Below, in pieces: positions 9,853 through 20,366 of a stretch of 64,000 nt of DNA (position 1 is the stretch's first letter; the number at the start of each line of letters is the position of its first letter). The notes beneath the pieces are model-generated. The model was not told where the DNA came from, did not search any database, and saw nothing but the letters and a program-made list of their open reading frames with translations. The stretch lies in contig OW028575.1 in NCBI GenBank assembly GCA_932294295.1, forward strand, positions 19,658,058 through 19,722,057, given 5' to 3'. The DNA is from Alitta virens. Lineage: Eukaryota > Annelida > Polychaeta > Phyllodocida > Nereididae. The position numbers were made by a program, and so were the translations under genes.

Positions 9853-11741
9853 GCCACTGTCACACGAGCCGGTTTTGCCATAGTGAACCCGTAGTATTAC
9901 GTAATAGTTGCGGAAATCGCTACCCGGCTCCAACCCGGCGGCCCCAATACGGCCACCCGTGGATACCCGACAGTAGAAATCTCACGGGTGTAAAAAATAA
10001 ATAAAATACCTGTGAAAGCCGGCGGGTGACCCGTAGAAGCCGGCGGGTGACACGTAGAAGCCGGCGGGTGACACGTGGAAGACGGCGGGTGGCCCGTGGA
10101 AGCCGGCGAATTATCCGGCCCTAATTTCACCCCGGCGGCTTGTTGAGGGGTTCTACGGGTAACCCGGCGGCTTTCACGGGTAACCCGTCGGCTTTCATGG
10201 GTAACCCGGCGACTTTTTGCTACCAGCGTCAGCGTAGGCAGGGAGGGGGGTTGTATATACTTTTTAAAAGGCTGCTGCTCCCCTAATATTAGTCCGATTT
10301 TCCTCAAATAAAGACTGAATGGCAGTATTGCTCATACTGATTCCATACGTTTTTTTTTTTATTTAAAAAAAAACCGAATATTAAGCGAGATATTTGTCTG
10401 AGAAGGCAGTTGTCTTGCGGCGATTTTCGTCAAATCAGGACTGAATTGTAGTATAAATCATACTGATTCCATACGTGTTTTCGGATTGAAAATAGACCAA
10501 ATATTAAGCAAGATATTCGTCTGAGAAGGTAGCTAGGTTGGCGGAGGCAAACAGTGGTGCTCTCGCAGACGTCCGCGCCCTGACTGTATCAATGCAGGAA
10601 GGGCTGAGCGCTTCTTTAAAAGGCTGCTGCTCCCCTAATATATGTCTGATTTTCGTCAAATTAAAACTGTATGGTAGCATAGTTCATACTGATTCCATCA
10701 TGTTTTCGGATTGAAAATAGACCAAATATTAAACGAGATATTCATCTGAGAATGCAGTTCTCTGGCGGCGGCCAGGTGCTCTGTGTATGATCATGACTTG
10801 AATGGTGTGGTCAATATTTTTTACCATAATATATATACATTGTTTGGATGAGCTTTATTGCAATTCATTTCTACTCATTCTGCCAACTGCCATGACCGTT
10901 ATGGCAACAGCAAATGCTCAATACATGTGTCAATTGCCTAATTGCCTAAATTGGGGTTCTTTGACCTGTCATTTCATAGTTTGTTCAAAGATGACACAGT
11001 AATATGACATTGTCTTGATTGTCATTCACAATTACAAACAGATGTAATTGCTTTCTTTAATTAAAAACAATGTATTCTATTGTAATTACCAGGCAATGAT
11101 TATATTTGTATATTGGTATTTTTTTTTATACATGTGAACATTCTTATCTTTTTGTGTTCATTTGAATCTTATTGTGATATTTTGATCAGTATTTGTGTAT
11201 ATTTTTGTAAAATTTAAATCTAATATTGATATTGTAATTAGTATTTGTGATTTGATCTGTGATTTAATTTGCTATCTTTTATGTACTTATATGGACCAAA
11301 TATTAAGCTAGATATTCTATATAAAATAATAAGCATATAAATCTATCTGTCTCTCTAAACTATCTGTCTATCTACATATCCGATTTTTTCGTCAAATAAA
11401 GACTGAATTATTCAGGGAAATGTGTAGAATTTATATAATAGTTAAGGTGGGGAAAATTAATGGAGTATACTAGGCACAAACAAGAATATTCTTGTTAATA
11501 AAGTTAGTAATACCTCATAGAGTATAGATATGTAGATAGACAGATAGTTATAAGATCTTCACCTAATAATATGTTACTATCAATAGTGTGTCCCGGCGGG
11601 TAACCCGTAGCGCCCGGCGGGTGCTGCCCCGCCCCTTTTTGCTCCCATAACCTGTCGCCAAACCGGCGGAAAGAGCTGTTACATAACTATTACGTAATAC
11701 TACGGGTTCACTACGGCAAAACCGGCCCGTGTGACAGTGGC
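9853..11741. mobile_element. TTAA-flanked TIR transposon, non-autonomous (1.89 kb)
   Basis: Terminal inverted repeats of about 57 bp with two mismatches begin GCCACTGTCACACG at 9853 and end with its complement at 11741. They are flanked by TTAA on both sides (9849-9852 and 11742-11745). The element sits in a dispersed repeat whose unoccupied form is seen near 17515-17530 (CTGAAGCTAAGTAAG), supporting TTAA as target. The interior has GC-rich 21-bp arrays in opposed orientation (10014-10215), then ~352-bp tandem units (anchors at 10269 and 10621), then AT-rich sequence. No transposase frame survives. TTAA targeting is shared by piggyBac and Kolobok elements, and the superfamily cannot be settled here. 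A rearranged relative lies at 25.02-26.64 kb. Confidence 0.85.
10014..10215. repeat. Opposed GC-rich 21-bp arrays
   Basis: Five or so units of the type GAAGCCGGCGGGTGACACGT (10014-10107) are followed by inverted units of the type GGCGGCTTTCACGGGTAACC (10130-10215). Together they can form a large hairpin. Composition contrasts sharply with the AT-rich surroundings. Units with the same GGCGGGTAACCCG core recur near the right end (~11591-11630). Confidence 0.75.
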
Positions 11742-11745
11742 TTAA

Positions 11746-12160
11746 TTAGTCAGGTTATATGACCAGCGGCCAGAGGCAGACGTAATGATGAGATGAGAAG
11801 GCTGGGAGTCCACACCATGTTACAAATTTACCTCATGGGTGGGTGGGGTCTTTTACTTGCCTCAGCATAGACACCGAGTACAAGGCACCTCCAATTCAAC
11901 GTGTCATGCAACGACATCCAGTTGGGATGCAGTTCGTGAAGATTGCCAGCGCCGCGGATCAAACCAGGAACCTTCATCAGAGCTGGCCATTATGGCATTG
12001 TTTGGTGAATGCCTAATACCCTGGATGAACAGACAATACTTGGCACTGCCTTCTGGCAGGGATGGAAATCTCCTAGGGAGGGATCTTAAGGTTTCATATC
12101 TTTCTTTGGAGTTTTCTTACCCAGCATTGAAAACAAGCAAACTGTGAATAATTGAGCTAT
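11746..12160 (+). repeat. Dispersed repeat family R, copy around 11.8-12.1 kb
   Basis: It contains GCCAGAGGCAGACGTAATGA, CTTTTACTTGCCTCAGCATA and GGCACCTCCAATTCAACGTG. Related copies occur at about 17.50-17.70, 34.33-34.50, 50.69-50.81, 51.27-51.50 and 55.32-55.38 kb. The left part of this copy (9826-9852) is separated from the rest by the TTAA transposon. It looks SINE-like. The open frame over it is a by-product. Confidence 0.6.
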
Positions 12161-12595
12161 CACATTCTTGATTGCCCTGATCAACACATGTAAAGAGTTA
12201 CTGATATCAGCAAACACTAACTTCACAATTTGCAGTTACACAAGAAATGTCAAGAACAAAGAAATGTCATAACACCTTTGGTCGTGTAATGAAGAACATC
12301 TGCTCATAATGTGAATTTAATTTCTGAATCAATTATATTTAAATAGCCTCTTTTTCTTTTCATTTATAATGTAAGGGGTTTGCACAATTTTACAGCCTTT
12401 TAGTAATCTAGTGCACATCCCCCACAGTATGCTTATATCTTTTATTGTTTATGTAATGTACTAACCGTATTGAACTACCACACACTGTGTACAAATAAAA
12501 AAAATCTTAAGTCTTGAATCCCTCGAAGTATAAACATCTTCGTCATACTTCCAAATGTGATATTTCAACTTTGGTTTTCTTTTTTTCTTTTGCAG

Positions 12596-12897
12596 TAAAA
12601 TTCGTGGACAAAAGAGGCATCACTCTGACTCTCATTCCGATCTATGTCAATTCATTTATTTGGACAATTGGACCCCTTCTTGGATGGGGTAGCTACGCTC
12701 CAGAGCCCTTTGGGGTGACTTGTACCTTGGATTGGAGGTCACTGCCTGTTTCTTACCTGGCTTCTATTTTCACTTTTCAATACATTCTCCCATTTGCAAT
12801 CATCATATTCAGTTATGGCAACGTAGTGCTCAAACTTTGTATGGCCAGAAGAAAAATGACCACGACCAAGACGAGGATGGATCTTTACCTAACAAAG
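12596..12897 (+). CDS. Opsin exon encoding TM4 to TM5 and start of intracellular loop 3
   Basis: The exon follows a good acceptor (polypyrimidine tract, TTTTGCAG) and ends at ACAAAG|GTACAC. It enters in phase 1 and exits in phase 0. It encodes the end of loop 2, TM4 (SFIWTIGPLLGWGSY), extracellular loop 2 with PEPFGVTCTLDW (holding the conserved disulfide Cys and a counterion-region Glu), TM5 (ILPFAIIIFSYGNVVLKL) and a basic loop 3 start (ARRK). The PEPFG-x-x-C-T-x-D-W signature is typical of the tetraopsin side of the family (Go-opsin, peropsin, neuropsin/OPN5), so the product is a retinal-binding GPCR of that broad group; the subtype is not resolved. The next exon, at 19489, joins in phase. 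Exons for TM1-TM3, including the E/DRY-type motif, were not found between 1 and 12.5 kb and presumably lie left of the window. Confidence 0.9.
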
Positions 12898-13190
12898 GTA
12901 CACGTTAATTTGTTTGCATTTCCATCTTAATTTCACTTGTCCCTGCATTGCTGTCTAACTTCACGTGTTCTCTACGATTTTATTAGGAATACAATGTAAC
13001 CAATAACCATGTTAAACTGTCATTAAGGCTGCATTGTCCGACAGTTTTTGTACCAACAAAAAAGCTATCCAAATGAAGAAAAAGGCTTCTTACCACTGCT
13101 TACTGATGAATTCAACCACCAAAACAGTCTAGATTGTACTTAATTACAAATTATTGCCGGAATTTATTACATCGACTTTCTTTACATTTT
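12898..13190 (+). other. Opsin intron, 5' part
   Basis: Start of the 6.6-kb intron between the TM5 and TM6 exons. No other feature is recognised in this stretch. Confidence 0.6.
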
Positions 13191-13199
13191 AGCTAATTA

Positions 13200-13600
13200 T
13201 TCATTGCAACGTGATGGAGCATATATATTTTTTGCTCGTTTTTGCAATCCACGCACGTTCGTGTATATGCAATTTCTCGCTCGTGGATATGTTTTTACTC
13301 GCACAACATTCGGGTATGCACTCCCTAACACTCGTGTATGTAACATAACTGGCACCCGTGTACGTATAAGTACGCACATTCGTTAGTGTGAGTGATATAC
13401 CATCTGTAATATTTTTGCCTGGTGTATGATTTCACTCATACACGCATCTGCGAGTTTTTGCAGGTGCATCAAAGCACATTTACACGCATGCTCGTTTTTA
13501 CAGCTATGTAATATATGACACTTTCACGAGAGTAAATTTATGCCATTAAATTATGTATCACTGGCAGTTTATGCACACCCAGCATTCGTGTATATGGATA
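13200..13600. repeat. Array of short imperfect repeats around a CGTGTAT core
   Basis: Repeated CTCGTGTATG-, TTCGTGTATA- and CACACGCA-type words occur at 12-20-bp spacing through ~13240-13600, in both orientations. It resembles the CpG-bearing short arrays seen inside TIR elements elsewhere in the window. No clear TIR pair was identified. Open frames across it are by-products. Confidence 0.5.
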
Positions 13601-13928
13601 ATAATTCACTGCATTGGGCAGAGCAAATACTCTTTCAAGATGCCCTGCATGGAGGCATTATGACTAACTTCATTGCAAAACGACTAAAACATCATAAGCA
13701 AATTATCAAATTTTATTTCAGTCATTTATAGAAAGCATATGGTAATCCACACTTATTTTTTAATTTTCACCACAATAATCATTAAAACAGGACTTTAAGG
13801 TACATGACTCATCTCTACACATAGAATACATGAAATATACACATAGTTAAAGGCCAATTTGTACCAGACCACCATTAAATAAATTAAACAGATAAAATAA
13901 TAATGTCACTATAACAGTCTAATTTCAA

Positions 13929-16411
13929 TCATTGTTCAGAGCTGACCATCTTGTCAATGCTCCTCAGTGCAAGAAAAATGGAAACGTGTTTCATTACATT
14001 TTTTGGGGGCATGTAAGTCAGTTGTGTGGCCTGCTCATTTGCTTGGCTATTGATCCCAGCTATCTCTTTGTCTGATTCATAGCTGTCCATTGAATACCCA
14101 AGTGAAAATGTGTCCTTTTCGAAAATGGAGTCTGTCTACCATGAACCTAGTGTTTTTGAATCTGCTGGGTTCCCTCTTTAGGCAATACAAATGTAGCTTA
14201 CAGGCATTATCATAAATGATTAATTGAGGTATCCTTTTAAATCTGTGTACCATAATGTCAAAGGCAGTCCTTGGGGACTCTGCTGCTCCATAATCTGGAA
14301 TCACAGGCAGACACCGCGGGGGCAAAACATTGTAAAAAGACCAGGGGTAAGAGAACTGTGGCGAAATGAGTCCTTGCGGTAACCAGTCACCGGAGCTAAT
14401 TTAGAAGAATTTGCCTTGTAGTTAGCAGAGCCTCGCAACAAAGGACGACTTGGGAAGAACTCCAGTTCTTCATTAGCCAAAGAAGGGGCACCATATGCCG
14501 AATCGTCTGACACCGGTTGGTGGAAAGGGGCATCCATTGATATCAAAAGTTTTTTTATTGACATATCTTGCAACCAGGATATCATGCAGCATAGGACATG
14601 TCTGCAAAAGCAACTTACTATCCTGCAATGTGTGGGAGTGACTTTCATAAGCCACCTCCAGTAAAATGTCAATGGTTTTTTAAATTCCTCTTTGCTGGTC
14701 AGCTGAACAATGCCACATGTGGGACTCCCTCTTGATAGTTCACCAATTAGCTTGCTGAATCTGGGAAACGTTTTACTGTCTCTTCAATATGGAGGCATGG
14801 GGAGGGGACACTTGAAGAATTAATCTTTTCATCATCGAAGGCAGCAAGAGTGCTATTCCGTAGAGATTTATCACACGAGCAAAGGTGGACTGTTATTTTA
14901 TCATCAGATAGAGTTTCCACGATCACATATTTCTTGCTAATCACCCTGGTCTCACTGCAGTCAGGGAGAGCATAAACACGATTGGTTATCACATGGTAGT
15001 CCTGGCTCTGCCTCAATTGCACACTGTACAAAAATCCCCGTGGAATCGGAATGGATCTGCAGAAAAAAAAAGCATGTTAGATGACATCAATATGACAGCA
15101 ATGATAGAACATGTCTATAGTTGTACAATGAAAATGCTTCATTTATACTCCTAATAACATTTAAAGAATATATGTATGTATATCATGAAATAATATGCAT
15201 CTGTAATTTCTATTCAATCAAACTTTACAGTTAGTACTTATTATTGCTTTTTTCTACCTTGTGCAGCTTATATATAATGGCCTAACTTGTTATTTAACTA
15301 TTCATGACTAACTTTTTTATTGTTTTAATCAATATAGATGATAAGAATGTTGCAAATGAACTAATTAGAAAAAAACCGCATTGTTCTATCATTTATAGAA
15401 GCCAAGTAATTGCCAGTTGAATTTTTGCACTCCTTCAATATCTTCAGGTGAGTTAAAGATGAACGTCTTTAATTAAAGAAAGTCAGGTGAGAAGGCCAAG
15501 GGAAAAAATTTGCAGTTTCTGAATATGGCAAAGGCAAAAAGTGTTTCTCACAGACGTAAGAAAAATGTAGCTTTGCCTAATATTTAATTGTGATTGTGTT
15601 TGGATGGGGTGCAATATTTACATTTATTTTAAGTATTTTGAAGATGAAAAACTACAGTAATCTAGCCATTGAAGTAAGATATAAAATAAGTTAATGATAT
15701 TTTTATCAACAACACACGTGGGTCAAGATGTGATGACATAATATACTTAAACAGTGCCAGCATGTGCATTATCAGCACATGTTTCATGAGCTAATATATG
15801 TCGCACTAATTCTTGATGTTTCAACCCCATTTTTGTTTTTAAGTTGGTCATTGCATCATCAGAGAGCATGTATTGAATCACATGAATAGTCAAATCATGC
15901 TGTCTAAACCCGAACCATTTGGCTTAAATTATTTGATGTTTCACCCCTTTTTTTGAAACAAAACAATGCAATGTATTGTCCTTTTTCCTAACCCATTTGT
16001 TTATTCTATTTGTTCAAACAGTACAGTTTGATATCTTACTTATAGAACGATAAATCATAAATTGATATATCTCAGGGGGAAAAAGAGTGGAAATTGTACT
16101 AAATATGCCATAATTTGACAATTGACAATCACACCTATCAATTCAATGAAAATTGTTTAGCACTAAATAAATTGCTTTTAAATGCTGTTTCACATACTTA
16201 GATTCATATTTTCACATAGGGAACTTTTAATCTTGGCAAATTGATAAATAACCACAAAATTACAATCACTCCATATCACACTGATTAGCACACCTGTGAA
16301 CTAAAAACTTAAAATGCAGTCTTACCCAGCCTTTGATGATCTTGTAGTCTTTTCATGAGTTTCCTGAATGGTTAATCTTCTCATGCCACGAAGAACTGTG
16401 TCAGTAGCCAT
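13929..16411 (-). pseudogene. KDZ-like transposase gene, two exons, frameshifted, antisense in the opsin intron
   Basis: Exon 1 (~16324-16411) starts with ATG, codes about 29 residues (MATDTVLRGMRRLT...) and ends at a strong donor, CTGG|GTAAGA. Exon 2 starts at about 15060 after TTTTTTCTGCAG and joins in phase. It contains a Cys-rich C-x-C-D-K / C-L-H-I segment (14.75-14.85 kb), a P-V-T-G-Y-R-K-D-S segment, then YDNACKLH with REPSRFKNTRF and DRLHFRKGH, and a C-terminal part with INSQANEQA and a stop at 13929-13931. These motifs match Kyakuja-Dileera-Zisupton-type transposases with an N-terminal Cys cluster (family recognition from memory). Single-base frame changes near 14770, around 14650, around 14500, near 14310 and near 14100 show that it is dead. 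Confidence 0.7.
15061..16323 (-). other. Intron of the KDZ-like pseudogene
   Basis: AT-rich. No additional gene or clear repeat was found. It is bounded by a canonical donor at 16323 and an acceptor at 15061 on the minus strand. Confidence 0.5.
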
Positions 16412-16666
16412 TGTTGATCCATAACTGGAGCTTGTAAACATGCATAAATAAATGGTACAGTCATTTTATGAAAAATTGAGGTCAAAGTTCAAAGTTCACT
16501 TCAATTATTTCTGCTGACAACTGATTTTGCCATGAATTCCCAATTCCAAGACATTAAAGCTGCATTGTCGCTCAATATGACAGTGACCAAAATCGGTGGC
16601 ATTCCATTCAATGGTCTTCTAAAAAAACTGATTGAATGCCATCAGGGCCTTGCTAGGTTCACTATA

Positions 16667-16995
16667 TCTCAATAAAATTAATAAACATACCCTATCATTT
16701 AAGTTTTCACGCCATCAAGCAAAAAGCAAAACACCTACACATTTTTTTTACTAAACTTGGAATTGAAACACCTACACATTTTTTTTACATAATAAACTTG
16801 GAATTTTGAAAATCAGACGAAAATTGAAGGCACAGAATAATAAAATACATTACGAACCAACGACGCTAATGACGTTCGTTTATGCCTCGTTTTCATTTCA
16901 TTGGCCATAAAAGCACTTGCAATGTAAACAAATCGGCAATTTTTGATGGCATGAAAACTTAAATGATAGGGTATGTTTATAAATTTTATTGACGG
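16667..16995. mobile_element. MITE with ~50-bp terminal inverted repeats
   Basis: The left arm at 16667-16716 (containing AAACATACCCTATCATTTAA) is the inverse of the right arm at ~16944-16995. Between them are a duplicated AAACACCTACACATTTTTTT segment and no coding sequence. Its position is just left of the segmental duplication. Confidence 0.7.
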
Positions 16996-17497
16996 TCAAG
17001 GAATGGCAATAAAAGCATTATTATCCTTCACCCTGAAAGAGGAATTACACCATTGTCTGTGTGAACCTATCATTGTGTATTAATCCGAATTGCGTTTAAT
17101 TATTAAATGGACCTTTCATGTGTGAGCCATAATTGTGTCCTTTCATGGGTGAGCCATGATTGGCTTTGAACTTGTTCTTGGAGAATGAAAGGTGCTCCCT
17201 TGCATCATCTGAGTGCTGTCTGCTGTCTTTCAATTATTAAAGCTAACACCCTAGGCAATACTAGGAATGCAATAATGAAACAAAAAAATAACCCCTGACA
17301 GAAATGTGAAGAAAACTGCAATGAAAAGCTTCGAAAATGAAGAGTGATATTTTCTGAGGCGTGTGTGCCAAATGATAGTTTCAAGTTTAACTATGAATGG
17401 GTTAGTACATCAAATATGTTATACCAGTGGTTCTGTATGGCGAAAAATCTGACCAGAATGATGTTAAGCATAAACATTATATAATATTATGTCTAAT

Positions 17498-17756
17498 GTC
17501 TCAATGCTACTGGGTCTGAAGCTAAGTAAGCTTATATGACAAGCTGCCAAAGGCAGACGTGATGATAAGGCTTGAAGTCCACAACATGTTACTCATTTAC
17601 CCAAAGGGTGGGATTTTTTACTTGCCTCCGCATAGACACAAAGTATAAGGCACCTCAAATTTAACGTCTCACGCGATTGACATCCATATATATCTTTAAA
17701 TGTAATGATGAGCAGTTAGATTTCCTGAAGTGGGAATCAAACTCTGGTCCCCCAGA
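17498..17756 (+). repeat. Dispersed repeat family R, copy leading into the 82-bp array
   Basis: It starts CAATGCTACTGGGTCTGAAG and continues through GCCAAAGGCAGACGTGATGA and TTACTTGCCTCCGCATAGAC. Its TCTGAAGCTAAGTAAG segment is the unoccupied counterpart of the TTAA transposon target at 9849. The part left of position 17530 is missing from the equivalent place in copy 2 (near 34353). Confidence 0.6.
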
Positions 17757-18740
17757 CTAGTAGGACATGAGTCCACTGGTACACTCACATTGGGTGCCAG
17801 TTGTAACAGGAGCGGGGATCGAACTCTGGTCCCCCGGATTTGTAGGACATGGGTCCACTGGTACACTCACATTGGGTGCCAGTTGTAACAGGAGCGGGGA
17901 TCGAACTCTGGTCCCCCTGATTTGTAGGACATGGGTCCACTGGTACACTCACATTGGGTGCCAGTTGTAACAGGAGCGGGGATCGAACTCTGGTCCCCCT
18001 GATTTGTAGGACATGGGTCCACTGGTACACTCACATTGGGTGCCAGTTGTAACAGGAGCGGGAATCGAACTCTGGTCCCCCTGATTTGTAGGACATGGGT
18101 CCACTGGTACACTTACATTGGGTGCCAGTTGTAACAGGAGCGGGGATCGAACTCTGGTCCCCCTGATTTGTAGGACATGGGTCCACTGGTACACTCACAT
18201 TGGGTGCCAGTTGTAACAGGAGCGGGGATCGAACTCTGGTCCCCCTGATTTGTAGGACATGGGTCCACTGGTACACTCACATTGGGTGCCAGTTGTAACA
18301 GGAGCGGGGATCGAACTCTGGTCCCCCTGATTTGTAGGACATGGGTCCACTGGTACACTCACATTGGGTGCCAGTTGTAACAGGAGCGGGGATCGAACTC
18401 TGGTCCCCCTGATTTGTAGGACATGGGTCCACTGGTACACTTACATTGGGTGCCAGTTGTAACAGGAGCGGGGATCGAACTCTGGTCCCCCTGATTTGTA
18501 GGACATGGGTCCACTGGTACACTCACATTGGGTGCCAGTTGTAACAGGAGCGGGGATCGAACTCTGGTCCCCCTGATTTGTAGGACATGGGTCCACTGGT
18601 ACACTCACATTGGGTGCCAGTTGTAACAGGAGCGGGGATCGAACTCTGGTCCCCCTGATTTGTAGGACATGGGTCCACTGGTACACTTACATTGGGTGCC
18701 AGTTGTAACAGGAGCAGGGATTGAACTCTGGTCCCTCGGG
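17757..18740. repeat. 82-bp tandem array 1 (12 units)
   Basis: The anchor GGGTGCCAGTTGTAACAGGA starts at 17792 and recurs every 82 bp to 18694. Units are nearly identical and most carry CCCCCTGATTTGTAGGAC. On the minus strand each unit contains AGAGTTCGATCCCC, a pol III B-box-like sequence. The array is intronic, ending about 750 bp before the opsin TM6 exon, and long open frames through it are by-products of the period. Confidence 0.95.
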
Positions 18741-18790
18741 CTGAAAGTTGCAATGTTAACCAATGTACCAAAGAGTCACTCTCTGGTGCA
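18700..18790 (-). mobile_element. tRNA-like SINE head terminating array 1
   Basis: Read on the minus strand: an A-box-like TTGGTACATTGGTTAACA, then 30-odd bases, then a B-box-like GAGTTCAATCCC at tRNA spacing. The last 82-bp unit passes directly into it, so the array looks like an amplified 3' part of this SINE. Confidence 0.65.
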
Positions 18791-19488
18791 AAGGCAACAT
18801 TTGGCTCTCACCTGGACTACTACACTGCATTTGAAACTTATTCTGTGACAAATGTTTCTTTCATTACATGCTTTTTTGTAGGATCTTGAAATCTTAATAG
18901 GGAAAGTAGTTAAATTTTGACAAACAGGTTGGTAAGCTGTACTATCTATTAACTAAGTTAGTTAGACTTCGTCAATCCCATGAATTGTCTAAGACTGCGT
19001 AACTTGTGAGATAAAACCAACTAACTGGTCAATATAGCCTAAAAGCCATCAATTTGATAAGTAACCAATGACATTCCAAACAGCCTAAAAACCATCAATA
19101 TGATAAGTATACAATGACATTTCTTATCTGATGCAAGTGACATTGGAAGTCACAACTAATTTTGCATTAATCATAGTTAGAGGATATTTCTCCCTGCTTA
19201 CTTATAATGCATTTCATGTGTCGGTGCAATACCCAGAAATTATCTAAATTATATTAGCACCATCATTTTGGAAATGATTTGCTGTTGCAAAATAATTGTA
19301 CATGAGATTTAACTGAAAGTCAAGTTTGAGAAACCATGAGAGCCATGCGCGTTACATTCCGAATGATGAATAAAATTGCAGATGTCGCATAAGAAAAAAG
19401 CATCACAAGTGGATTGAAAATGTTGTTTTCACATGAGTTATGGAATATATCAAAATAACTAAATTAATGACTTGCTTCTTCCTTTCAG
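18791..19488 (+). other. Opsin intron, 3' part
   Basis: No gene. It ends in the acceptor CTTCTTCCTTTCAG. It contains a short near-duplicate pair (CCTAAAAGCCATCAATTTGA / CCTAAAAACCATCAATATGA, ~19038-19110). Confidence 0.5.
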
Positions 19489-19881
19489 ATGGCCATGATA
19501 ATGGCGGCATCCTTTCTTCTTTGTTGGACACCATACGCCATTGTCGCTTTCATGTATTACTTGCATGATTATGACACTGTACCTTTAGCTTTGGCTGCCG
19601 CGGCACCTTACACGGCCAAGTCGTCAACCATCTACAATCCTGTCATTTACTTTTTGGCAGTCAAGCGCTTTCGACAAGACCTTTCCGAAGTGTTTCAAGG
19701 CATATTTAGTTATCATTCGCCTGTTGGTTCCCACACCACCAACAACGAGGCAACACAAATGCTCTCTGTGAAGGACAATGTCAAAGATGCTGACCTTAAG
19801 GATGATACAGAAGAAATCCTAGATGACCAGGAGGGTGAAACTGTTCAGCTGACTGCTTACCATTCCAAAAACACGAATTAG
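19489..19881 (+). CDS. Opsin terminal exon: TM6, TM7 with retinal lysine, helix 8, C-terminal tail
   Basis: The exon begins right after the acceptor CCTTTCAG and joins the 12596-12897 exon in phase 0. TM6 carries CWTPY; TM7 carries PYTAKSSTIYNPVIYFL, with the Lys that forms the Schiff base with retinal and the NPxxY motif; helix 8 begins VKRFRQDL. The tail of about 65 residues is Ser/Thr and acid-rich (e.g. DDTEEILDDQEGETVQL), suitable for kinase and arrestin control. It ends at TAG. The protein is a light-sensitive or retinal-binding GPCR of the plasma membrane. With the upstream exon it makes a coherent TM4-tail half of one receptor. A second copy lies at 36159. The opsin identity is certain; the Go/peropsin/neuropsin subtype is not. 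Confidence 0.93.
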   Translation: MAMIMAASFLLCWTPYAIVAFMYYLHDYDTVPLALAAAAPYTAKSSTIYNPVIYFLAVKRFRQDLSEVFQGIFSYHSPVGSHTTNNEATQMLSVKDNVKDADLKDDTEEILDDQEGETVQLTAYHSKNTN

Positions 19882-20221
19882 GAAAATATCGAGAGCAATG
19901 TTCGGCTCTTAAGTTGTCACATTCCATAAAAATCGACAGTCATCCAGATTTATATTTTCTTTTAAAATAGAAGACTTGTCTAATGTTAAAATTTGTGAAA
20001 AACTACGCTGGAACAGATTGCAACTGTACAAAAAGCACTGTCCTGACCCATGCTCAATGTGATTCACTTTAGCATTGTCTACAAATGTACATATATACTT
20101 ATCAACTGTAGGATGCTCCAAGAGACGTACAAACAATTGAAATACACATTCTCTCTCCCAGACAGCTTGGCATGTCACACTTTTTTTTATAAATATAAAA
20201 TCGACCAGTTTAAAGACATAT

Positions 20222-20366
20222 ATGGCCAATTGTGCCACGTGCGTTTTCCATGAGAAGGATAAACGCATGGAAAACGCATGGTTTTTGCCTCATTATAATT
20301 AGCTAAAAACTGTGTTTTCCATGCCTTGATCCTTCTCACGGAAAACACGCGTTGCACATTTGGCCA
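20222..20366. mobile_element. Fold-back MITE downstream of opsin exon (copy 1)
   Basis: Arms of about 55 bp: TGGCCAATTGTGCCACGTGC... at the left is the inverse of ...GTTGCACATTTGGCCA at the right, with GGAAAACGC repeats within. The same element is at 36909-37054, so it predates the duplication. It probably falls in the opsin 3' UTR. Confidence 0.75.

Noticed and set aside
9897..10307. 136-residue minus-strand frame with SRRVTRESRRVTR repeats
   Set aside because: Falls on the GC-rich arrays and terminal repeat of a transposon; repetitive artefact.
11839..12147. 102-residue plus-strand frame
   Set aside because: Covers a dispersed repeat present in at least six places; frame not conserved among copies.
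17757..18740. CRISPR-like regular repeats
   Set aside because: The 82-bp units are contiguous with no variable spacers, and the context is a eukaryotic intron with a SINE junction.
17757..18771. Series of overlapping ~81-residue open frames on the minus strand (and in 34540-35409)
   Set aside because: They repeat every 82 bp with identical sequence and arise because the tandem unit lacks stops in one frame; no start context or splice logic.
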